Shown: positions 37,394-47,632 of the stretch, in pieces
Position numbering within the stretch: the stretch's first letter is position 1
How the letters are laid out: each line of letters opens with the position of its first letter
Origin: Zonotrichia leucophrys gambelii
Lineage: Eukaryota; Chordata; Aves; Passeriformes; Passerellidae
Assembly: GCF_028769735.1 (NCBI RefSeq)
Contig: NC_088178.1
Coordinates: 15,457,357 to 15,521,356 of the forward strand
DNA: 64,000 bases
Direction of reading: 5' to 3'
The notes under the pieces: generated by a model
Databases searched by the model: none
The model's input: the letters and a program-made list of their open reading frames with translations, nothing else
What the model was told of the DNA's origin: nothing
Position numbers and translations under genes: made by a program

Positions 37394-40168
37394 AACAAAG
37401 GTGACACAAAGTATGAACTGCTATATTAACATTTCTGAACCGTTATGAACTAATTCCACTACCACCTACTAATTAGTTACTGAAGCCTAAATCTAATACA
37501 ATTGCTGTTTCATATCAAAGTAGCAAACCATTATAAAGGAACAGAGGAAATTAAAGTTTAAGCTGTATTAGTTTAGCATGTGTTTAAATCGTGCTGCCAA
37601 ATTACTTCTGCGTTTAGCTAAATAGATAACTTTAGTCATGAAAGCTCAGCAAAAGAACTTGATTCAGTACTTAAATACTTAAAATCATACAAGTTTGAGT
37701 GCATAACACTGAGACAGGATTTTGGCTTATCCCTGCAACTGGCATTTTTACAACAAAGATCTTTGTTTGGATCCCAATTCTTAAAAAAAAATCTAGTTCT
37801 AGACCCTTCTGTAACAAAATATCAATACAAAGTCCTTCTGTTACAGGCACTACAATAGCATGCTCCTATTACAAACAGATGGGTTATCTAAGACTCATTA
37901 GTGACTCAACCATGAGGTTTTGTTGCCTTTAGAGTGTAATCAATCAGGAGGAAGAACTATTTGGTGCTTGTCTAGTGCTTTAGTAATTCATTCCTTATAG
38001 ATCCTCATTAGAACGGAAAATTACAGCCGTAGCAATGTCTTAGTTTCAAGAAACAGAAGCATCTTTTTCTTTCCCCTCTTTTTAAAATAAATGCCCCATG
38101 GTTGTAGGTGAAGGGCATGCACATTGGAAGAAAAGCATCAAATGGCTGCTGGTAACTTATTAATTGCATTTTTAGCCATTGCGGAAGTTCCCTGCTCTAC
38201 ACAGCTGTGCTGGTTGCTGCTTTCAGTTCTCTCAGTACACTGATACAGGAGAAAGAACCAAGCCTGAGGATCAGTTACTACTGGAAGTAATGACATGTGA
38301 TGTTATGAAGGGTCATGGGCATTGCAGCATTTATTTCCTTTGCAGACTGTTTTGTAAAAAGGGAAAGGAAAATAAAAAAATTGGAAATCTTGAAAAATCA
38401 AAAGTCAGAACTCATAGCGTTTCACATTATTTTCCTACAGAGAGCAAGAAAATTTGCCATGATTTTTACCACCGACACATTATACTATGAATTCACATCT
38501 ATTAAAGTTTAGTGCAAATCTAACTCAGCTCTGCAAGTGTGAACAGTGTTTGCATGGTGGAAGAAATATTAACAGCAGGCCTCTGTGCTGGAGTCTGCAT
38601 GTCCTCTAGTGGAACCACTTGCTCAGTCTCAAGTGTGGGCTGAAGAAGAAAGAATGTGCAGGCAGAATCGGTGTCTCTCAGAAGACAGGATTAAATGAGA
38701 GGTTTCTCTCTCTGAGGTGGCTGCTCTGTGGCCACCTGTGTGTGATTATTTTCCTGTAACCACACTTCCCCATAGAGATAACCACAGAGCTGTATTTCCA
38801 TAGTGCATCTCTTGGCTCTCCCTCTCGCTGTAGTCTGTATTTCTAGTGGGAAATACAGATCAGGCAAAGAGCTTCCATAGACCTGAAGAAAGTTCCCTTG
38901 CTTGACCAAGGAGTGTGAATGGCTGATAACATGCCAATGTTAGGCCAGACCTAGGCAGGCCAAATTCAATCTGTAGTGCAACATCACTAAAGCTGATGGA
39001 CATGGTCCCATTTGCATAACACATGCAGAAGTTTTAGACTTCACTGCTCCTGGCTGTCAGTCTGCTCCTTGCACTGGTGTTACCACCTCTGAGACAAAGC
39101 TAGCACAACAAGATAGGTGAGTTTGCATCTCTACTTATATACTTTTCAGCCTGATGGACTAATGCAAATTCAGCTTCATTGTTCATGTAAATTAAGATAT
39201 CAGAGTTGGACTGACTAGAGAGAGGTGTGGACTTTTATCTTTCTGCTGTCCTTGCTTCAGGGAACAGCCTGTTGCAGAGATAGGTAACTTTTAAGGGCAG
39301 CAACACTGATTTGCACTAATAAACTTGTGGAGCCTTCTCTATGCAAGCAGTACATTTGAATTATTTTCTTTAACTATTAAAGGATCTTCAACACATCTTC
39401 TCAAAATTAACAAGAGCAAATTATGCTTCTGCAATATTCTTAAGAAACAGTTTTTAGGTAACTCCTGGCTCTTAATGATTACTGGGACAGCTGACCTTGG
39501 ATTTATATCTAAAGCTATTAGAATTTTGACTGTCTCTGATTGCCACTTTAAGTGATAGTCAGATCAACATGTATATTTAGCAAGTCTAAGTTTTTGGAAG
39601 CTGCTTGAGATTTGACCTTGCTTTTTAAATTAGTTTAATTTAAATAATTTCACAGATCTAATTAGGGTGTGAGAAAATCACTTCAACTCACCTCATTTGA
39701 CATTAGTTCATTAAAGTAACTCATGAAGTTTTGTCTATTGTTATATATTACTGTCAGTGCTACATGAATAAAGATTCAAAAAGAGAATTGGCCTAAACAG
39801 AAACTATAAACCAGTGAATCATGTGGTCTTAATTTTACCTTGGCCAGCAATTGTCATGTGTCACTTCTAAGTAAAAGAAACCCAGGAGGGAGAAAGGTCT
39901 GAAGGGAGAAATAGGAAGAAAAAAATCTATGCTATGTTTGTAGGAAACACCATTTAATCAGCTAGACCAGTTAATAACTCTTGCTGCCTTTTTTATTTGT
40001 CAAGGGCTCAATATTTTTTCAATATGAGGTCTGCTTCAGTGTGCTTTAAATGGCAGTTTATAATTAATGGTACTTGAGCATCTCTTATTTCAAAAATTCA
40101 TACAACATTCTTGGTTACAATTTATACATGATTTTAAAGTATAATTAACGTTCAGCTTTACAAGATAT
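37394..40168. other. Intergenic DNA, no gene seen
   Basis: AT-rich unique sequence. The 103-codon plus frame at 38179-38490 and others show no domain signature. Nothing further can be supported. Confidence 0.6.
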
Positions 40169-40208
40169 ATGCAAACAGATATGCAAATTTGGAAATAAAT
40201 ATGCAAAC
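40169..40208 (+). promoter_or_regulatory. Cluster of three octamer-like sites (ATGCAAA)
   Basis: ATGCAAA occurs at 40169-40175, 40181-40187 (extended to the full octamer half ATGCAAAT) and 40201-40207, all on the same strand within 40 bases. POU-family factors bind this word. Regulatory function is inferred; repeated TATGCAAA could also come from local duplication. Confidence 0.35.
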
Positions 40209-40674
40209 ATATAAAATGTTGTTGAATTAAGTAGTCCTTAACATTTTTAATGAAATCAATATTTTATTCATATTTTGCACACAATTTTGAGTACTTAGTG
40301 GTTTGGTAGTTCTCAGACTTTTGTGGACCATGGCTGCAGATTGATTCTCTTGTGGCTCATCTTGTCTTCCACTCTCCTGAACCTCATACTTTATGGAAAA
40401 CAGGAGCTAATCCAAACCCCTCTAAACTATTTGGATTTTTTTCAATTATGCTTTGTGGATATTTGGAATAGTAAACTTTAAATGTTGCTGAAACAGTTGA
40501 AAATAATCTTTATAAAAACTTTCATATTGAATCACATTAAAGGTTTGTCTAGCCCAATATCCTATTCCTAGTAGTAGCTAAATAAAAAGGGAATGATATG
40601 AAAATATACATCAAGTATATCACCTCAGTGCTTTTGGAGCACATAGCCAACTGAATCAATAAATTGGTTGGTTT

Positions 40675-40718
<44 letters not shown>
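40675..40718 (+). repeat. Compound microsatellite (TA)n-(TG)16
   Basis: A TA run (40675-40687) leads into sixteen perfect TG units (40687-40718). Alternating purine-pyrimidine DNA of this length can form Z-DNA and is usually polymorphic. Confidence 0.97.
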
Positions 40719-40721
<3 letters not shown>

Positions 40722-43184
40722 TCTATCTTTGTATTTGTATATATAAAAATGAGAAAAAGTACTGAAAACTTTTTTCACAGGAATGTAGACTGTTGGTTTG
40801 TATAAGCTATGATCTATAAATTTTACACAGCTCTTCTGAAAAAAGTTGCCCTAAGGAAAGGGATTCCACATTTCATTTAATTTCGAATTCCAGCTTTTGC
40901 AAGTGTTGAGCCAGTTGAAAATGTGGATTTTTGCTGATCTGAATAACATATATATGGATGTATACATATATTCTGGACATACATATGTATATGTTGTCCC
41001 TGACTGTGTTGGTAACACACCAGTTTACCTGTGTCTTTTGAGTGATAGAGATCCCAACCCCAAATACACTATTACAGATGTGGTCTAACAAGTGATGAGT
41101 TTCTCCTCCCTCAGTCTACTGATTATGGTGTCCCCACAGTCCAGCATGATGGGTGCTTTCTTCACCAGATATCATGTGAGCTCACTGCTGCAAGCAAGGA
41201 CACTGCCCCGGCCCGAGAAATGGATCCTGGCAATCCCTGCAGCCCCTGAGGACTGGCATCCTCTCCTCAAGAGCTCATACAACCCAAATGCTACCTCCAA
41301 AGGACATGTAGTTAAGATACCCAGATAGACAAGGTATAAAGATGTGTGGAATTTTGTATTTAACTGATAAGACAGGAAAATTCTCAGGGGTCCTGAGAGA
41401 AAATCAGGGTTCTGGATGTAGTTGCTAGTAAACAACTAGCTATTAGTACTGGGAGACTGATGGGTGCTTGACAATTGTCACAGACTGAACTAGGAGTCAT
41501 AAAATGTAGGTACTTCAAAGTACATCCTTTACAGTGTAATGAGGGAATGCATGCTGAGGAGAGGCACCAGGAGCAGTTGAAGGGCTTGGTGTTATAAAGG
41601 CTGAAGTAACAGACAACATATGGAGGCAAGTTTCCATTCTGCCTTCATTTCCATCCCAAGCATGCTTTAAGATTGCATATTGTTTAACTACTGAAAGAAT
41701 TTCTACAACTGGAAAAAAAATTGCTGAAATGGTCTGTTTCTTCAGACACCTAAAGTCTTCCATCTAGATTCTGCTGTTAGGCTGGCTTGGACAAGCATTG
41801 ACTTAGACTGAGGGAATTTGAATACCTGAGCATACAAATGTAGAGTGGATGAGTAAGGAAGGCATAGAAGATTGCATTCAAGTCACAATGCACCACAGAA
41901 TGTAGGAGGTGTACCCTGTTCAACTTCCAGTTTCAGAACCTGGGTAAATGTTTCGTTTCAGCCTTCATATGCTACAGATGCCATCAGTTAAAGAGTAAAT
42001 ATTGTTCCCTATCCTTGGTTTGCAAGATTACAAACCAAAATCACATTCCTGGGCTTTAATTCACTTATGGTTACTACACAAACTTGTTACATACAAAAAG
42101 AGTCATGCTGAAATCTATGTTGTTGATCATATAAGAGTTGTGCATTTTAATAAAGTTTCTAGATTTGGTCACTTACATTTTTTTCAATACAACCTAGAAT
42201 ATGTTTCATTTAGTTTACGTTGATGCATAAGTAATCAAAATCATAATTATATTGCTAAAGAAACATCACTTTAAAATAGACTTATAAATGCTGTTTTGAT
42301 CATTGCAAACTGCTACTTGCAGTGCAGTGTTTCAGTTATGAGATGTAGAAAAATTCATCTGCCTTTGCAGGTGCATACTCAAAATGCTGTTTCAGGGCAA
42401 GTAGTACTATAGTATTTTTCTGAGAGATGGTGATTGATTTATTGCTACAGGTATAGTGAGTGAAAATCAATTCAGCTGCTTCCCTGTACATCTGTGGTAG
42501 TTACAAAGTTTTCAGAGTACAATTCACTGAAAGAAGTAAGAGCCTGGTATACTTAGCAAACCTGTGTTCAGAGCTGTGCAACACCCTCTGCTTTCATACC
42601 AAATAACATTGGTCTTTAAAAGACTATACCTGTACACTTGCTCATATATTTTTTATTCTCACAGCACACTTCAGTGCTGGGTTCTTGCAAGATTTTGTTT
42701 CTGTGGGCTGGATTTCATTTCAGCAGATTGTGCAATCCCCTCTTCCTTCTATTGTAACTGGTTTTGAACTGTCTGAAATTCACCACTGGCTTTATGACAA
42801 TCTGAAAATTAACAATGGCCCCTTACTTGCACAGGGCTATGTGATTCACAAATTCCTTACTTACCTGATACTTCTTTTCCCCTTACTTCCAGCCAGGCAA
42901 TCTTGTGTGCTTTTTAAACCAGTGTAAAGGCAGTAAAATGTGTATACATTGAAACTTTTTCTTCCTGGCACTGTATCACTTGGAAAGCAATCTGAGGCTT
43001 TTCCATAGGCTGATGTATTGGCAGTAACTTAAAAAAAACCCCAAAAATATAAAAACATGATTTTTGATTATGCTATAAATTGGGATTTTTTTCCTTCAGG
43101 CAGGCGGAAGGACATGCCAGCTGGACCTTATATGTTGGCTGTTAAAAAGCTTTAGGAGCCAAAATTATAATTAGCTCACTCATA
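40719..43184. other. Intergenic DNA, no gene seen
   Basis: AT-rich sequence with a TATA/TACATA-rich patch at 40930-40995. Overlapping short frames on both strands at 41090-41760 show no recognisable product. Confidence 0.6.
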
Positions 43185-43618
43185 TTGAAATATGTTCTCC
43201 CTAGCTGCTTTATTTTTTTGCCAGAGCCTGATGCAATTTCTGAAAGATGCAATTTCCTTCAGCACAGGAAATACGCATCATACAGTTGGCATGAAGCAAG
43301 CACCCGTGCAGTGGCTGTTGCAGTGCTTGCAGGAGGAGGGGATGCATCTGCTCCCTGGTGCATTTCCAGGCTGTCTGCCTGCAGGGCCTGGTGCAGGAGC
43401 TTGCACCGGCTGGGACTGCTCAGTGCACCAGCTGCAGGGATCTGCACTCCAGGCACAGGGGCATGAATTGCCCGACTTGCAGGAAATGCTTGTTAGAAGC
43501 AATCTGGGTGAAAAGCAGGGCTAGTCCAGCAACACATCATCAGTGCAAGGAAGTTGCTTGTATTTCAGCAGAACCTAGTTTTATGCATTATAAAGTAGTG
43601 CTTAAGAGAGCCCATTGA
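43185..43618 (+). other. GC-rich patch open in several frames, origin unknown
   Basis: Within AT-rich DNA, 43290-43490 is rich in CTGCAG, TGCAGG and CAGGC words. All three plus frames are open across much of it (43185-43466, 43192-43524, 43358-43618) and two minus frames as well (43259-43456, 43278-43502). Only 43192 begins with ATG. One plus frame has spaced cysteines (CTSCRDLHSRHRGMNCPTC, then RKC), superficially zinc-finger-like, but no family is recognised. It may be a fragment of a GC-rich transposable element or simply CTG/CAG-biased DNA with few stops. Confidence 0.3.
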
Positions 43619-44499
43619 GATCCAGGTGTCACCTATTCAAAATCACTATTGTGCACTGTATGTAAGTGGTGGGAGTGAAGGACTGGTAGGCATAGCTGTA
43701 AGAAGCTTTATCAAGGAACTTTGACAGGAAACATGGACTACAGCACAGGATGCAGATCTGAAAGACATAATGGATACTTACTGGGACAATTAAAGTCTGT
43801 TGAGCAGGGCGGTGAGAGTAAAGAGTAAAGCTAGTCTGGGAATGTTTTCATCACCCCCCTCAATCAATCTTCTGATTTTAGCATAGATGTGTCCACTGTG
43901 AGAACTGGTCCATAACTCCTGTAAATCACCAGAGCTGAGAAAGGGAATGGAGGATACTGAGGGAGATGGGATAGCAAATGAAATTTCATAACAAGTCAGA
44001 CAAAACTCTGCAAGAAGAATCCAAATTCTCCTGTTTCACAGTTCAGTGCCATCCAGTGGTTCATTTCAATTTGATCTGAAATTGTTACTAATTTTTTCTC
44101 CCACTCTTTAGACTATTTATTTGCAAGATGCATATTCAATCATATTAGAAGTGGTAAAATGCTTTTCCCTGAAAATTCTCTCAGATTCTGTGTTTGGTTG
44201 ATTCCTTTTACTTGCATTTGTTCTTTCTCTCTCTGTTGTGGGTGCTTTCCCATGAATGGGGAAGTTTCTCAAAATGAACCCATTTTTAATTCCATAGTAG
44301 ATATTTATGATGGTTACACATTTGCATATTTTGAATATTTTGCTTTGTTTTGTGTAAGAGACTCTTATCCAACTCTTCATTTTACTTCTTTCTTCTCAAA
44401 GGAATATAAAACTTTCTTTAGGAACATTATTTAGTTTGGATAAAAGACTCATAAACTTCTAGCACTGGGAAAAAATGAAGAGGGAGTGTTTCTAGTAGA

Positions 44500-45145
44500 A
44501 GATGCGAGAGCCTTTTAGTCGGTGCGAGAGCCGTGCACCTTTGGCAGCTGTGGTTTAGCCGGCTCAGCTCTTCCCCAGCTGAGCTTTAGCCGGCTCTTCC
44601 CCAGCTGAGGTTTAGGCGGCTGCTCTCAAGCTGAGCTTTAGCCGGCCGTTCCCCAGCTCAGTTTAGCCGGCCGTTCCCCAGCTGAGCTTTAGCCGGCCAT
44701 TCCCCAGCTGAGCTTTAGCCGGCCGTTCCCCAGCTGAGCTTTAGCCGGCCGTTCCCCAGCTGAGCTTTAGCCGGCCATTCCCCAGCTCAGTTTAGCCGGC
44801 CGTTCCCCAGCTCAGTTTAGCCGGCCGTTCCCCAGCTCAGTTTAGCCGGCCGTTCCCCCGCTCAGTTTAGCCGGCCGTTCCCCAGCTCAGTTTAGCCGGC
44901 CGTTCCCAGCTGAGCTTTAGCCGGCCATTCCCCAGCTCAGTTTAGCCGGCCGTTCCCCAGCTCAGTTTAGCCGGCCGTTCCCCAGCTGAGCTTTAGCCGG
45001 CCGTTCCCAGCTGTGCCCGAGCGGCTCTGGCGCTGGCGGGGCCGGGCAGGGGAGGCCGCCCTGGCATTCGCAGCCCGGCGGGGGCTCCAGGGCACAGAGA
45101 GCCCTCCCCGCGCATCAGCCGGGCGCCCGCAGGATTCAAGAGCGT
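44500..45145. promoter_or_regulatory. Isolated CpG-rich island containing a minisatellite
   Basis: A sharply bounded island of CpG-rich DNA interrupts AT-rich sequence about 30 kb upstream of PKN2. Its left flank carries a short direct repeat (GATGCGAGAGCC and GGTGCGAGAGCC, 44501-44532). The centre is a tandem array (44554-45012). The right flank (45013-45140) is non-repetitive but very GC-rich, with GGCGCTGGCGGGGCCGGGC-type sequence. No open frame or exon is recognised. It could be an orphan CpG island (enhancer or non-coding RNA promoter) or an inserted GC-rich repeat; sequence alone does not decide. Confidence 0.6.
44554..45012 (+). repeat. 25/26-bp CpG-rich minisatellite, 18 copies
   Basis: The anchor TTTAGCCGG (TTTAGGCGG in copy 3) occurs at 44554, 44585, 44611, 44637, 44662, 44688, 44714, 44740, 44766, 44791, 44816, 44841, 44866, 44891, 44916, 44941, 44966 and 44992. 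Apart from a first spacing of 31, all spacings are 25 or 26. The unit is TTTAGCCGGCC, then GTTCCCCAGCT, ending in CAG (25-bp form) or GAGC (26-bp form, creating CAGCTG). The first three copies are the most diverged; the centre is nearly homogeneous. Each unit holds CCGG/CGG CpGs, so the array is a dense methylation target. The tandem array is seen directly; any role is inference. Confidence 0.97.
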
Positions 45146-47553
45146 TTTAAAGAGTACTAAATAAGTTTCTAATTATTTCAGCATAAAACTCTATAGTATG
45201 TTCATGAATTGGATTAACTGATTTTATGGACAGCCTCCCTTCAGATCACATGATGACCACAGATGACCACAGATCAATTCAGGTATTTTGGCAGGCAAAA
45301 AGAAGAAATTCAAAGCTGGAGTAGAAGAAAGAGCTAAAAATTAACGGACCACTTTGAAGTTTGAAGGCAAGCAGTTAATGTTACTCTATGAGTTTGATAG
45401 TAATCCAGCAAGTTTTTTCCCACATACTGGATTTGATGCATGTGTCTTTCCTTAAGATGCCTTTTTAATTTCATCTGTTGAAAGACTAGGGAAAGAAATC
45501 ATGCTTATAAGTTTGAGTTGAAGACTTTTTTACTAATATTAGAAATATTTTAAGGGATGGTTGAATGCTGACTTGACTTCTTAATGAACAACCATCCAAT
45601 ATCTTAGTTTTGCTTAGATTCCTGAATTCATGCAAATATCAGTTACCATCTCTAACTCTGCTTTTTTCACTTGAGAAGAATGAATGCTTTTGAGTGTGGT
45701 ACCACCAGATAAGTGAACAGAATGAAATGTTTAGAATTAGAACTCCAGAAAGTAAGCATGAAGTTTTATTACTTGAAAATTACTGTAGTTTCCATGGTGA
45801 AAAATGTAGAAGAATTGTAATACAGTTTGTAACATCTATAAAAAGCATTATTTTGATAGACCATTTTCTCTGTTTTTAAATCAATGAAATACAAATGATT
45901 GGAACATGATAACAAATATGAATAGGGTAAAAACTTGAGACCTTTACTGCTTGAAAAAAGGGAGTACTCAGACTTTTTATGCTTTATGTTCTGGAAACTA
46001 TTAGTAGCTGAAATGAAAAATCTTCATTTTCCTATAAGTTATACAGTGACATACTTGTAAAGATAGTATCTTTCCCTTCTCTTTAAAGCTGGATGTGTAT
46101 TATAAAAGCAGTTGCTTTCCACACTTTTTATTGACTTATATCTTCATAACTTTTTTTTTTTAACTAGTTTTGCATTAAAATACATGGTGCCACCGTAATT
46201 CTCTCTGTTGTACATATTTTCACAGGACTGCATGTTGCCAAAGTAGTTCTGATTATACTTTCAAAAATCTCTAGTGAGCAAAATGCAGTTTTAACAAATA
46301 CCTGCTTTGTGCTCTGGGAGGAAATACATATATTTGAGGAAAGGAAGAGCAGTTTGTATGCTTTAGACCTGATTCAAGCACCTCCATTTAGTATAATAGT
46401 ACTGATAAGCACTGTTTTGCTATGTCCCTAATGATTTGCTACAGAGCAGCAAATGTAAACAAAGATCAGTAATCCCCTCAATGTAAGTTCAGTGCTAGGC
46501 CTTGTTAGATTCCTACCTCTTGCTTTTATGTAGGTAAGACAAGATATACAAAGGAAATACATGTTTCTCTAGGGCTGTTAGATCTGAATTGAGTTTGCTT
46601 TGAAATTGGTATTTTGGAAATAAATTGGTAATAATGTGGTGATAATACCAATAAATTGGTATTGGAAATATTTTTGCTTTTTGAAATTGGTCTGCTTTTC
46701 TGTCTTTGCCTAGAATATCTATAGTCCCAAGTCTCAATCCCTATATCCTCCAACAGCTGAGGATATCTCTACTGCAGAAGTTAATGAATGTTTGATGCAT
46801 GGACTTACTTACTTTTTGACAATACACTTATCTTAGTGACCTATTGTGGTCACTAAGTAAAAAGCACTGTCCTACTCTAATATTTCAAGAAGATAATCTG
46901 CAAACTCTGGCTGGTGGTGATCATGCCATAGGAGCCAGCAGGAAGTCTGTTATGCTTCATGTATAGTTGGTTAACCATTGGCAGTTACCAAAATTAGCAT
47001 TACATGAGCATATACAGTGAAAAAGAAGCTAAAACCTTTTGTGGGAAAAAGCAATGTAAGAGTGGAAACTGTGACACAAGAAGGGTAAAGCTACACACCC
47101 ATACAGAAGTTCTCTGCATCATTTGGTGGCTTTAGTACAGAGAAGTGGCAGTGTGGAATAACAAACTGTTTTACCTCTGAACTTACCATTGAATAAAGAA
47201 TCCTTAAAACCAAAAAATGAGTCCATGAATAAATAAATAAGCAATGAGCTGTCAGCTGAAAAGAAACAATGAAAAACTAGGAAGGGAGAGAAGAATGAAG
47301 AGGAATTGATGAAAAAAAAAGGTGCCAAAAAACCAGAGTCTGTCAGATTAGTATGAGCAATAGTCCCTAGTTCTCATCAGCTACATATACAGTGCCTGTT
47401 GTCACAGTCCTTTGGTCCTACATTAATTTATTAAGTATTTTGATAAACACAAGATATGCCAATGGAGACAGAGAAGGGAGGAAGCAATGTAACAAGGGCA
47501 CAAAATGCAACAAAGGGTTCTAAAAGTTTACTGACATGCATATTTCGTATAAT
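45146..47553. other. Intergenic DNA, no gene seen
   Basis: AT-rich sequence resumes abruptly. A 10-bp direct duplication GATGACCACA lies at 45252-45271. A patch at 46600-46690 repeats TTGGTAT/AAATTGGTA words. No gene or repeat family is recognised. Confidence 0.6.
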
Positions 47554-47632
47554 GCAATGATCAGATAACTGTCATTATTCCATGCAATGATCATTATTCA
47601 AAGCAATGATCAGATAACTGTCATTATTCCAT
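47554..47632. repeat. Perfect 30-bp direct repeat with partial copy between
   Basis: The 30-base unit beginning GCAATGATCAGATAACTG and ending TTCCAT occurs identically at 47554-47583 and 47603-47632. The 19 bases between them (47584-47602) begin GCAATGATCA and continue CATTATTC, a copy with its middle deleted. This is a small local amplification. Confidence 0.95.

Noticed and set aside
44500..45145. CRISPR-like array
   Set aside because: The units are contiguous near-identical tandem copies without unique spacers, in a vertebrate genome; it is a minisatellite.
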